From: Anaerolineaceae bacterium UBA3924
Lineage (GTDB): Bacteria > Chloroflexota > Anaerolineae > Anaerolineales > Anaerolineaceae
Assembly: GCA_002385985.1 (NCBI GenBank)
Contig: DGEO01000021.1
Coordinates: 6,804 to 54,059 of the forward strand
Direction of reading: 5' to 3'
Length of the DNA: 47,256 nucleotides
Under the pieces are notes generated by a model. The model was given only the letters and a program-made list of their open reading frames with translations, was not told where the DNA came from and made no database searches. Within the stretch, counting starts at the first letter, position 1; each line of letters starts with the position of its first letter. Shown here piece by piece: positions 7,674 through 15,742 of the stretch. The position numbers were made by a program, and so were the translations under genes.

Positions 7674-8924
7674 ATGACCAAACCAGCAACCGCCATCCTG
7701 CACTACAGTTCACCGCCCACCGTCGGGGGTGTGGAAGCCGCCATTTTGGCCCATGCCCGCGAGTTCGCTGCCGCGGGGTATCCGGTTACCGTGGTCAGCG
7801 GTCGGGGATCGCAGGACGGCCTTCCCGAAGGAGCCGGGTTTGATCCCATCCCGCTGATGCACTCCCAGCATCCGGAAATCCTGGCCGTCAGCCGGGAGCT
7901 GGAAAATGGGGTTGTCTCCACGGAGTTCGACCGCCTGGTCGCTGAGCTGGAACGCCAGCTGGAGCCGGTGCTGGCCCCTTTCGACGCCGTCATCATGCAC
8001 AACCTCTTCAGCAAGCATTTCAACCTGCCGCTCACGGCGGCGTTGAACAACCTGATCAGCCGGGGTGTGATTAAACGGCCCATCCAGTGGATTCATGACC
8101 TGTCCTGGACCAGCCAGCATTCGCTCGGACAGATGCATGAAGGGTATCCCTGGGACCTGTTGCGCACCATGCAGCCCCGGTCCATCTACATCACCATCTC
8201 CGAGGCGCGGCGCAACGAAATTGTGTCGCTGTTCGGCTGCTCTCCCTCCGCCATCAAGATCATCTATGACGGCGTCGCACCGGAGGATATCCTCGGCCTT
8301 TCCCCAACCGGCAGCAGGCTGATTCGTGACCTGGGCGTCTGGTCCGCTGACCTGGTGCTGCTCATGCCTGTCCGCGTGACCCAGGCCAAGAACATCGAGT
8401 ACGCCATCCGGCTGGCGGCCGCCCTGAAGGAAGCCGACATCCAGCCCAGGATCATCCTCACCGGCCCGCCTGACCCGCACGACCCCGAAGTCTGGCAGTA
8501 CTACCAGAGCCTGCTGGACCTGCGCCGCCAGCTGGGAGTCGAGCAGGAGTTCCGCTTCGTGTACGAGATGGGCGGCCCGGACAGCCCGATGATCATCGGC
8601 CAGGACCTGGTCGGTGAGCTGTACCGCGTGGCCGATTTCCTGTTCATGCCCAGCCATCGCGAGGGATTCGGCATGCCGGTCATCGAGGCCGGGCTGGTGG
8701 GCATCCCTGTCCTGTCAACGCCGGTTCCTGCGGCGGTAGAAATCGGCGGGAAGGATGTGCTTATCTTCTCCACCAACAACACGCCCGAATCTCTGGCCGA
8801 CCAGATCCTGATCTGGATCGAGGAGAACCCCACCGTTCAGATGCGGCGCAGGGTCCGCCTTGGTTTCCTCTGGGAGTCCATTTTCCGCAGAGAAATACTT
8901 CCGCTTATCACCGGGGAGAGGTAA
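7674..8924 (+). CDS. GT4-family glycosyltransferase
   Basis: A 416-residue GT-B glycosyltransferase of family GT4. The N-terminal domain opens with a strand and the glycine-rich loop PTVGGVEAAI, typical of the acceptor domain. The C-terminal domain holds MPVRVTQAKN (the nucleotide-sugar phosphate-binding Arg/Lys region) and the EX7E motif EGFGMPVIE (E330, E338). It lies 13 nt after the GT20 gene, preceded by AAGGGGG, and its stop codon directly abuts the phosphatase ATG. It therefore belongs to the same solute operon. The acceptor is unknown. It might extend or replace the GT20 product, giving a trisaccharide or a mannosyl/glucosyl derivative. GT4 genes between synthase and phosphatase are not part of the standard otsBA layout. 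Confidence 0.85.
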   Translation: MTKPATAILHYSSPPTVGGVEAAILAHAREFAAAGYPVTVVSGRGSQDGLPEGAGFDPIPLMHSQHPEILAVSRELENGVVSTEFDRLVAELERQLEPVLAPFDAVIMHNLFSKHFNLPLTAALNNLISRGVIKRPIQWIHDLSWTSQHSLGQMHEGYPWDLLRTMQPRSIYITISEARRNEIVSLFGCSPSAIKIIYDGVAPEDILGLSPTGSRLIRDLGVWSADLVLLMPVRVTQAKNIEYAIRLAAALKEADIQPRIILTGPPDPHDPEVWQYYQSLLDLRRQLGVEQEFRFVYEMGGPDSPMIIGQDLVGELYRVADFLFMPSHREGFGMPVIEAGLVGIPVLSTPVPAAVEIGGKDVLIFSTNNTPESLADQILIWIEENPTVQMRRRVRLGFLWESIFRREILPLITGER

Positions 8925-9728
8925 ATGGGCGCTGGCCTGAGTGCCGTGGAGCAGGCGATCTTCTCCGCGGACCGGCTGGGGTTGTTTCTGGATTACGACG
9001 GAACCCTGGCCGAATTCGCCCCCAATCCGGACGTCGTCCTGCCCGACCCGCAGGTGATTGAGTGCGTTGCACGGCTGGCCTCCCTCCCGGCCATGAAGGT
9101 TACGGTCCTCTCCGGCCGCCGGCTGGACCACATCGAGCGGCTGGTACCTCTGCCCGGTGTCTGGCTGGCCGGTTCCTACGGGCTGGAGAACCGCCTTCCC
9201 GACGGCTCTCGCCTGCATCGCCTTCCAATCGACTCCATTCGCCCGATGGTGGAAGCACTGAAACCACGTGTCCAGGCCCTGCTTGCTGGCCGCGAAGGTT
9301 TCTATCTGGAGGATAAAGGCTGGTCTCTGGCCGTCCACGCCCGCTTCGCCAGGGCTGATGAGGCGGACAGCGTGCTGCCCGCCGTACGGGCGTTGTTCTA
9401 TTCCGCAGCCGGTGATGATCTGCGCATCCTGGACAGCCACCGGTTCATCGAGATCGCTCCCTCACTGGGCGACAAAGGCCATTCCGTTGAGTGGCTGGTT
9501 GAGCAGCAGGAGCTGGAAGGCTTCCCGCTGCTCTACATCGGCGACGATGACAAGGATGAAGAAGCGTTCAGGGTCATCAACGCCCGCGGCGGCAGGGCGA
9601 TACTCGTTGCCCCTCAGGAGCGGCCAACCGCGGCGCACGCTCGCCTGGCGGATCCGCGTCAAGTGCTGGCCTGGCTGGACCGGCTGTACCGGGCTTTTCG
9701 CGACCGTTCACACCGAGCAGCCTGGTAA
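8925..9728 (+). CDS. otsB: Trehalose-6-phosphate phosphatase-like HAD hydrolase
   Basis: A 267-residue HAD-superfamily (IIB) phosphatase. Motif I is DYDGT with D23 as nucleophile and D25 as general acid. Motif II is LSGRR. The cap region carries the SYGLENR segment seen in OtsB proteins (usually HG-E in the family). Motif III/IV is GDDDKDEEAF. OtsB enzymes release free trehalose from trehalose 6-phosphate in the cytosol. The start codon follows the preceding stop immediately, so translation is coupled to the GT4 gene; it closes the operon. Given the unusual GT20 and the extra glycosyltransferase, its true substrate may be another glycosyl phosphate. Confidence 0.85.
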   Translation: MGAGLSAVEQAIFSADRLGLFLDYDGTLAEFAPNPDVVLPDPQVIECVARLASLPAMKVTVLSGRRLDHIERLVPLPGVWLAGSYGLENRLPDGSRLHRLPIDSIRPMVEALKPRVQALLAGREGFYLEDKGWSLAVHARFARADEADSVLPAVRALFYSAAGDDLRILDSHRFIEIAPSLGDKGHSVEWLVEQQELEGFPLLYIGDDDKDEEAFRVINARGGRAILVAPQERPTAAHARLADPRQVLAWLDRLYRAFRDRSHRAAW

Positions 9729-9745
9729 ATTGCTGCAGGCTTGCC

Positions 9746-10261
9746 TCACTCCTCAGCGTCCGTGTCGCGGTCCTTGAGCAGCTGCGAGGCGAAGGATTCG
9801 TTCAGGCTTTGATCGTAGATCTTCCCCTGATACTGCACCAGCTTCTGCCTGACGCCGTCGAGCGATTTGCGCTCTATCACCAGCAGGATGGCCGATGAGT
9901 TGACCGGCATGCCTTCCTTCAACCCTTCCAGCGTCTGCGGGTTGAAGCCAAGATTATTGCCTGATGAGGTCACCCCTCCGGTCACTCCCCCGGCGGCGCC
10001 CCCGACCACCGCTCCGGCAGGCCCGCCGGCCAGCAGCCCGACAACTGCGCCAAGCAGCGTGCCAAACACCGTCCCGCCGCCGGTTCCCAGCTGGCCGGGA
10101 TCCTGCACCAAAACTTCACCCTGGTTCTTTTTCACCAGGATCGCCGCCCGCCGGATATCCTCCGGCGCATCCTTCAGTTCCGCCTGCAGCTCGCGGTATA
10201 CCTCCGCGGCGCGCTGTTCTTCCGGATAGACCGCCACCACCATTTCCAAAGGGTCGACCAT
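9746..10261 (-). CDS. DUF1269-like protein with glycine-rich core
   Basis: A 171-residue protein. Residues 1-60 and 115-150 form two small alpha/beta halves (VVAVYPEEQRAAEVYRELQ; AILLVIERKSLDGVRQKL). They flank a long Gly/Ala-rich hydrophobic stretch (about residues 60-95, GAVVGLLAGGPAGAV) that could form a membrane hairpin. This layout is that of DUF1269 proteins, whose function is not known but which often go with stress responses. I chose the ATG at 10261, preceded by GGAG on the minus strand; an earlier start at 10318 would add residues without any family resemblance. It converges on the phosphatase gene with 17 nt between stops and is divergent from the dynamin-like gene. Confidence 0.7.
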   Translation of the reverse strand: MVDPLEMVVAVYPEEQRAAEVYRELQAELKDAPEDIRRAAILVKKNQGEVLVQDPGQLGTGGGTVFGTLLGAVVGLLAGGPAGAVVGGAAGGVTGGVTSSGNNLGFNPQTLEGLKEGMPVNSSAILLVIERKSLDGVRQKLVQYQGKIYDQSLNESFASQLLKDRDTDAEE

Positions 10262-10377
10262 TCCCGCTGCTCCATTCTTTCTAGTAAGGTATAGCCAGCT
10301 TACCCACGCTGAAGGCATCCCGCAATGCGGACTTTCCCTATGCGCAGATTGTGAAGGCTCTCACTCACCTCCAGTCT

Positions 10378-10386
10378 TGATATAAT
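10378..10386 (+). promoter_or_regulatory. Extended -10 box for dynamin-like gene
   Basis: TGATATAAT is a full extended -10 element, 21 nt before the ATG at 10408. No good -35 is seen, as expected for extended -10 promoters. The leader carries AAAGAGGTG as ribosome site. Confidence 0.5.
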
Positions 10387-10407
10387 CCCAGTAGAAAAGA
10401 GGTGGGC

Positions 10408-12141
10408 ATGCAAATTCTGAATCCCGAACAACAGCAGCTCCTGATCGACGAACGCAGCTTTCTGAACAACCTGCGTGTCCGTCTGGTCTCATTTGATGCC
10501 AGTGAGGAAGATCAGGAAACCCTGGCGAAATCCATCGAACAGCTGGACGACCTGTTCCTGCTGGTCATCGTCGGCGAGTTCAACGCCGGTAAAAGCGCTT
10601 TCATCAACGCCCTGCTGGGCCAGCAGATCCTGAAGGAAGGCGTCACCCCCACGACCACCCAGATCAACGTGATTCGCCACGGGGATGCGCATTACCGTGA
10701 GCTGATGCCGGCCAACCAGCTGCTGCTGCACTATCCCTCCGATTTGCTGCGCGAAATCAGCATCGTCGATACCCCGGGCACGAATGCGGTCATCCGGGAG
10801 CACGAAATTATCACCGAGAAGTTCGTCCCCCGCTCCGACCTGGTCATCTTCCTCACCTCGGTTGACCGCCCGTTCACCGAGAGCGAGCGGAAGTTCCTGG
10901 AAAAAATCCGCGACTGGGGTAAAAAGATCGTCATCGTCATCAACAAGATCGACATCGTGCAGAACGAGGACGACCTGCAGCAGGTGGTCGAATTCGTTCG
11001 TGAAAACAGCCGGGAGCTGATCGGCTCCGCGCCGGAGATCTTCCCGGTCAGTTCACGTCTGGCGCTGCGAGCCAAGAACGGCGAACCCCATCTCTGGCAG
11101 GCCAGCCGCTTTGAGCCGCTGGAGCAATATATTCAGGACACGCTGGATGAAAGCAGCCGCCTGCGGCTCAAGTTCATGAATCCGCTCGGCGTGGCGCGCA
11201 ACCTGGTAACCCGTTACCAGGGCATTATCAACGCCCGGGCAGAGGTTCTCAAGGACGACCTGGAGATGATCAACAACGTCGAGCGCCAGCTGGACCTGTA
11301 CCAGGAAGATATGACCCGCGATTTCGACTACCGCATGGCGGACATCGAGAACATCCTCTACGAGATGGAGCAGCGCGGGGACGCTTTCTTCGACGAGACC
11401 TTCCGCCTGGCTCGCGTTTTCGATCTGCTGAACAAGGACCGCATTCAGAAGTCCTTTGCCCAGGAAGTGGTTCAGGACACCGCACAGCGCATCGAAGCCA
11501 AAGTGAACGAGCTAATCGACTGGCTGGTCGAGCAGGATTTGCGCCAGTGGAAAGCCGTAACCGACCACCTCTCGGAGCGCCGCAAAGAGTATCAGGCCCA
11601 CCTGATCGGTGACCTGGGCGGCGGCAGCTTCAAATATGACCGCGAACGATTGCTCGAGAGCCTTGGCCGGCGCGCCTACCGTGTGGTGGACACCTACAAC
11701 AAAGACCTGGAAGCCCAGAAAATCGCCGAGGACGCCAACAACGCAGTGGCGGCTTCGCTTGCGGTGGAGATCGGTGCGGTCGGACTGGGCACGCTGATCA
11801 CCGCGCTGGCCTCCACGGCCGCAGCCGACGTCACCGGCATCCTTCTGGCCGGGAGTGTGGCAGCACTGGGCCTGGTGATCATCCCTGCCCGCCGGCGCAA
11901 GGGCAAGCAGGAGCTGTCCGAGAAAATCAGCCAGATGCGCACGCAGCTGGAGCAGTCCCTTCGCGCGCAGTTCAAGCACGAAATCGAGCGCAGCGTGCGC
12001 AACATCAACGACGCCATCTCGCCATACACCCGGTTCGTGCGCTCAGAGCGTGACAAGATCCAGGAATCAAAAGTTGAGTTCGATCAACTCGAAACCGAAC
12101 TCAGCCAGCTGGCTCACCGGGCAGAATTACTCACTCAGTAG
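10408..12141 (+). CDS. Bacterial dynamin-like GTPase
   Basis: A 577-residue large GTPase of the dynamin superfamily. The G domain occupies about residues 35-230: P-loop GEFNAGKS (56-63), a TPTTTQ switch I segment, DTPG (G3) and NKID (G4). Long helices follow, with strong coiled-coil character (residues 240-430). At residues 440-497 there are two hydrophobic stretches separated by a short loop, which looks like a membrane hairpin or paddle. A last charged helical segment runs to the end. Family members remodel or tether membranes. I chose the ATG at 10408 over the GTG at 10402 because AAAGAGG lies at good spacing. The gene overlaps the 3' end of typA by 15 nt in convergent orientation. The client membrane process is unknown. 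Confidence 0.85.
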   Translation: MQILNPEQQQLLIDERSFLNNLRVRLVSFDASEEDQETLAKSIEQLDDLFLLVIVGEFNAGKSAFINALLGQQILKEGVTPTTTQINVIRHGDAHYRELMPANQLLLHYPSDLLREISIVDTPGTNAVIREHEIITEKFVPRSDLVIFLTSVDRPFTESERKFLEKIRDWGKKIVIVINKIDIVQNEDDLQQVVEFVRENSRELIGSAPEIFPVSSRLALRAKNGEPHLWQASRFEPLEQYIQDTLDESSRLRLKFMNPLGVARNLVTRYQGIINARAEVLKDDLEMINNVERQLDLYQEDMTRDFDYRMADIENILYEMEQRGDAFFDETFRLARVFDLLNKDRIQKSFAQEVVQDTAQRIEAKVNELIDWLVEQDLRQWKAVTDHLSERRKEYQAHLIGDLGGGSFKYDRERLLESLGRRAYRVVDTYNKDLEAQKIAEDANNAVAASLAVEIGAVGLGTLITALASTAAADVTGILLAGSVAALGLVIIPARRRKGKQELSEKISQMRTQLEQSLRAQFKHEIERSVRNINDAISPYTRFVRSERDKIQESKVEFDQLETELSQLAHRAELLTQ

Positions 12142-13983
12142 TTCTTTGGCCTTCTTGGCCTGCTTGCCGCGCTCTTCCGTGTCCAGAATGCGCTTGCGGA
12201 TGCGGAAGCTTTTCGGCGTGACCTCCAGCAGTTCGTCTTCTGCCAGGTACTCGATGGCTTCGTCAAGGCTCATCACCCGCGGCGGAGTCAGCCGGACCTG
12301 AATATCCTGGTTGGACTGGCGCATGTTGGTTAGGTGCTTCTTGCGGCTGACGTTGACCGCAATATCCTCAGGCCGCATGGTTTCACCCACCACCATGCCT
12401 TCGTACACCTCAACGCCCGGCCCGATGAACAGCGTCCCGCGCTCCTCGGCGTTCTTCAGACCGTAATTGGTGGAAACTCCCGCCTCCCAGGCCACGATGG
12501 AGCTGGTGTTGCGCGACTGCAGCGGTCCGGCATGCGGCTGGTAGCCCTGGAAGATGGTGTTCATCGTTCCCATCCCTCGGGTAGCGGTGAGGAACTGGTA
12601 GCGGAACCCCAGCAAGCCGCGCGTGGGAACCAGGAAGGTCAAATGGACCGTATTGTCCGGGTTGTTGGTCATATCCAGCATCTTGCCCCGGCGTCCGCCC
12701 AGCATTTCCACCACGGTTCCGACCGTTTCTGAAGGTGTATCGATGTGCACCTCTTCAAACGGCTCCAGCAGCTCTCCGTTTTCTCCCCGGCGCATAATGG
12801 CCTCAGGTCGAGAAACCTGGAACTCGTATCCTTCCCGGCGCATGGTCTCAATCAGGACCGCCAGATGCAGCTCGCCGCGCCCGGAAACCACGAAATTTTC
12901 CGCGGATTCGGTCTCCTCGACGCGCAGTGCCACATTGTTGCGCAGCTCGGTGAACAGGCGCTCGCGCAGCTTGCGGGAGGTGCTCCATTTGCCCTCCCTT
13001 CCGGCAAACGGCGAGGTGTTCACACCAAAGGTCATGCGCACCGTCGGCTCTTCCACATAGATGGGGGGCAGCGCCACCGGGTTTTCCGGGTCCGCCAGTG
13101 TCTCGCCGATGGAGATGCCTTCCAGGCCAGCCAGGACGATGATGTCCCCGGCGAGGGCTTCTTCCACCTCCACCTTCTCCAGCCCCTGGTGCATGTACAG
13201 GTAGCGGGCCTTCTCCGGCACAACCTCGCCCGACAGCGTGATGCGGGCCAGCTGCTGCCCGGCGCGAATTCGCCCGGCGAAAATCCGCCCCAGCGCCGTA
13301 ACGCCGCGGTACTCGTCGTACCCCAGATTGGTTACCAGCATCTGCAGCGGAGCATCCATATCCACCGACGGGGCGGGGATATGCTTCAGAATTGCGGCAA
13401 AGAGCGGCTGCAGGTCAGGTCCCAGCGCTTCGGTTGTCCCGGCCTGACCGGTCAGCCCGTTGCAGTAGATCACCGGGAAATCCGCCTGCTCTTCGCTGGC
13501 GCCCAGCTCGACAAACAGATCAAAGGTCAGATTCAGCGCCCGGTCCGGATCGGCATCGCGCCGGTCCATCTTGTTGATCACCACGATGGCGCGGTGGCCC
13601 ATCTCCAGCGCCTTCTTCAGCACGAAGCGTGTCTGCGGCATGGGGCCTTCGGCGGCATCCACCAGCAGCAGCACCCCGTCGACCATGTTCAGGACGCGCT
13701 CCACCTCACCGCCAAAGTCGGCGTGTCCGGGTGTGTCCACGATGTTGATCTTGATCAGCTTCCCGGTATCAGGGTCTGGAATGGAAACCGCCGTGTTCTT
13801 AGCTAGAATGGTGATGCCGCGCTCCCGCTCCAGGTCGTTGGAATCCAGCACCCGTTCCATCACTTGCTGGTTCTCGCGGAACACGCGCGCCTGGCGAAGC
13901 AGCCCGTCCACCAGAGTCGTTTTTCCATGGTCTACATGGGCAATAATCGCGATATTTCGCAGGTCTTCTCGTACAGTTAGCAT
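12127..13983 (-). CDS. typA: Translational GTPase TypA/BipA
   Basis: A 618-residue ribosome-associated GTPase of the EF-G/LepA class. It acts in stress adaptation and 50S subunit assembly. The G domain has P-loop AHVDHGKT (15-22), ERGITI (G2), DTPGHADFGGE (G3) and NKMDR (G4). It is followed by the beta-barrel, the EF-G-like domains III and V, and the TypA-specific C-terminal domain with LTPPRVMSLDEAIEYL. Length is normal for the family. The start at 13983 (MLTVREDLRN) fits the family N terminus; the upstream start at 14037 adds 18 unrelated residues. No strong ribosome site is visible. It is convergent with the dynamin-like gene, the two coding sequences sharing 15 nt. Confidence 0.96.
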   Translation of the reverse strand: MLTVREDLRNIAIIAHVDHGKTTLVDGLLRQARVFRENQQVMERVLDSNDLERERGITILAKNTAVSIPDPDTGKLIKINIVDTPGHADFGGEVERVLNMVDGVLLLVDAAEGPMPQTRFVLKKALEMGHRAIVVINKMDRRDADPDRALNLTFDLFVELGASEEQADFPVIYCNGLTGQAGTTEALGPDLQPLFAAILKHIPAPSVDMDAPLQMLVTNLGYDEYRGVTALGRIFAGRIRAGQQLARITLSGEVVPEKARYLYMHQGLEKVEVEEALAGDIIVLAGLEGISIGETLADPENPVALPPIYVEEPTVRMTFGVNTSPFAGREGKWSTSRKLRERLFTELRNNVALRVEETESAENFVVSGRGELHLAVLIETMRREGYEFQVSRPEAIMRRGENGELLEPFEEVHIDTPSETVGTVVEMLGGRRGKMLDMTNNPDNTVHLTFLVPTRGLLGFRYQFLTATRGMGTMNTIFQGYQPHAGPLQSRNTSSIVAWEAGVSTNYGLKNAEERGTLFIGPGVEVYEGMVVGETMRPEDIAVNVSRKKHLTNMRQSNQDIQVRLTPPRVMSLDEAIEYLAEDELLEVTPKSFRIRKRILDTEERGKQAKKAKELLSE

Positions 13984-14125
13984 ACTTAGTTCACCAATCA
14001 CACTCGAACCGGGCGAGTGCAAGCCCTTTAGAGTCAAGGACCCCGGCAGACTTCCATGCCGAGGTCACCACATCGACGCGTGATTTTATCACTTTTCAGG
14101 CCTGGTGTTAATAGGCCGTCAGGAA

Positions 14126-14938
14126 TTAGTGCTGGATTCCCCTGCGCATCAACAGCAAATACAGCCCGAAGATGATCAGGCCAATGGAGCCGGTGTTGGC
14201 GACAAAGTTCGCCGCATTGGCCGGGTTCCCGCCGATGTACAGGCCCCATCCAACCACAGCAAGTACGCCGCCGGGGATGAGCGGCCACCAGATGAACTTC
14301 TCGGTCAGCATGCGAGCAAAGAGCACAATCAGGCCCCAGCCGATGGCGAAAATCACCAGCATCACGCCGGTCTGCGCCAGGCTGTTAATGTCCTGCGTGT
14401 CCTTCCAGGCAATAAAGATGCCCGGCCCGATGGTGACCAGCAGGCTGCCGGGGATCAGCAGACCGAACACCCGCTCCTGCATGCCCCAGATCAGAAAGAT
14501 AACGCCCAGGCTGGTCAGGATATACAGCCCCAGGTCGACTGGCCGGGCAGGCGTGTACACCAGGCACAGGCCGATCGCGGCGATGATCCCCCCGACCAGG
14601 AACGCCCACCAGGTCTTCTGGTTCTGCGCTGCCGAGCGGATGAAGATCAGCCACCAGCCCGGAGCAAACACCACCGTCCCCCAGCCGATGCGGTGCTGCA
14701 GGTCCATCTCCACCCAGGAGCCAAGCCCCACCAGCAGAGCAATCCCCGCCGCCAGAGTCAGGCTGCCGGCAATCCAGTATCCAAACTGGTTCTTCCTGCG
14801 GGACTCCTGCAGTAGCAGGATGCCTGCCACCGGCGCGACTGCCAGCGGCAGCCAGCCGGTATCCAGGTACTGGTCAAGCAGGACGACCAGCCCAATGGCT
14901 ATGAAAACAATACCAATCAGGTAGACGAAACGGTTCAT
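14126..14938 (-). CDS. Polytopic membrane protein, unknown function
   Basis: A 270-residue protein made almost wholly of about ten predicted membrane helices joined by short loops, with no recognisable enzymatic motif. The pattern of paired glycine-rich helices resembles LiaF/DUF5668-type and related small membrane repeats, but I cannot assign a family. I chose the ATG at 14938, which opens onto the first hydrophobic helix and has AGGAG upstream; the start at 14977 adds a hydrophilic tail. It lies 150 nt downstream of a two-component system on the same strand and may be its accessory or target. That link is only positional. Confidence 0.6.
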   Translation of the reverse strand: MNRFVYLIGIVFIAIGLVVLLDQYLDTGWLPLAVAPVAGILLLQESRRKNQFGYWIAGSLTLAAGIALLVGLGSWVEMDLQHRIGWGTVVFAPGWWLIFIRSAAQNQKTWWAFLVGGIIAAIGLCLVYTPARPVDLGLYILTSLGVIFLIWGMQERVFGLLIPGSLLVTIGPGIFIAWKDTQDINSLAQTGVMLVIFAIGWGLIVLFARMLTEKFIWWPLIPGGVLAVVGWGLYIGGNPANAANFVANTGSIGLIIFGLYLLLMRRGIQH

Positions 14939-15088
14939 TTGGCCCGTTCGCTCCTGCAAGATGCGTACAAAACCCATTCACCCTCACAAAGCAGCATCGG
15001 ACTTGACTGGATCATACCCGTTTCTTCGCAGGCAGGGATGTGCCTACAGTCATATTCCGGTCCTATGAGCAGGCAGGTTTTTAGCAGG

Positions 15089-15742
15089 CTAGATGAGGCC
15101 CAGCTCTTTGGCTTTGAAAACCGCCTGCATACGGTCTTTGACCTCCAGCTTGGCCAGAATACTGGTCAGGTGGTTCTTGACCGTACCTTCTGCAATCACC
15201 AGCTGATCGGCGATCGACTTGTTGCTGGCCCCCTGCGCCACCAGCCGCAGCACCTCCAGCTCCCGGGCTGAAAGCATCTCGGTCAGCTGGTTGTTACGCA
15301 CCGGGTTGGGACGCGAGACGCGTGCAAACTCGGCCATCACCTTGGCCGTGATCGATGGCAGCAGGAAATACTCACCGCGCGCGGCCGCGCGTACCGCCTC
15401 GACCAGCTTTTCGGAGGAAACGTCCTTCAACAGATAACCCACCGCCCCGGCCCGCAGCCCGTCAAACACATATTCGTCATCGTCGAATGTGGTCAGTACG
15501 ATTACTTTGGACTCGGGCCACATATCCTTGATGCGCCGCGTCGCCGAAACGCCGTCCAGCACCGGCATGCGCAGGTCCATCAGCACCACATCCGGCCGGT
15601 GCTTGGTGACCATCTTCAGCGCTTCCTCGCCGTTGGCAGCCTCCCCCACCACTTCAAAATCCGGCTGGACCAACAGCAGCGTGTGCAGGCCTTCGCGAAA
15701 CAGCGCCTGATCGTCAACGATGAGGATGCGGATCTTCTTCAT
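15089..15742 (-). CDS. NarL/LuxR-type response regulator
   Basis: A 217-residue regulator. The receiver domain (1-120) has the acidic pair D10/D11, the phosphoacceptor D56 in LMDLRMP, a conserved Thr (LTTFDDD) and Lys (LLKDVS). The C-terminal LuxR/GerE helix-turn-helix (about 150-210) contains LSARELEVLRLVAQG and IAEGTVKNHL, the DNA-reading helix region. The start ATG overlaps the kinase stop by one base (TGATG), so the two are translationally coupled. Such regulators dimerise when phosphorylated and bind promoter DNA. The regulon is not visible from sequence; the downstream membrane protein is a candidate target. Confidence 0.93.
   Translation of the reverse strand: MKKIRILIVDDQALFREGLHTLLLVQPDFEVVGEAANGEEALKMVTKHRPDVVLMDLRMPVLDGVSATRRIKDMWPESKVIVLTTFDDDEYVFDGLRAGAVGYLLKDVSSEKLVEAVRAAARGEYFLLPSITAKVMAEFARVSRPNPVRNNQLTEMLSARELEVLRLVAQGASNKSIADQLVIAEGTVKNHLTSILAKLEVKDRMQAVFKAKELGLI

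Noticed and set aside
6335..7696. 453-codon minus-strand frame opposite the GT20 gene
   Set aside because: Shadow frame rich in His, Gly and Val, ending near the real gene's borders; no family resemblance.
12745..13806. 353-codon plus-strand frame inside typA
   Set aside because: Antisense to a highly conserved translational GTPase; composition rich in Gln, His and Arg as in other shadows.
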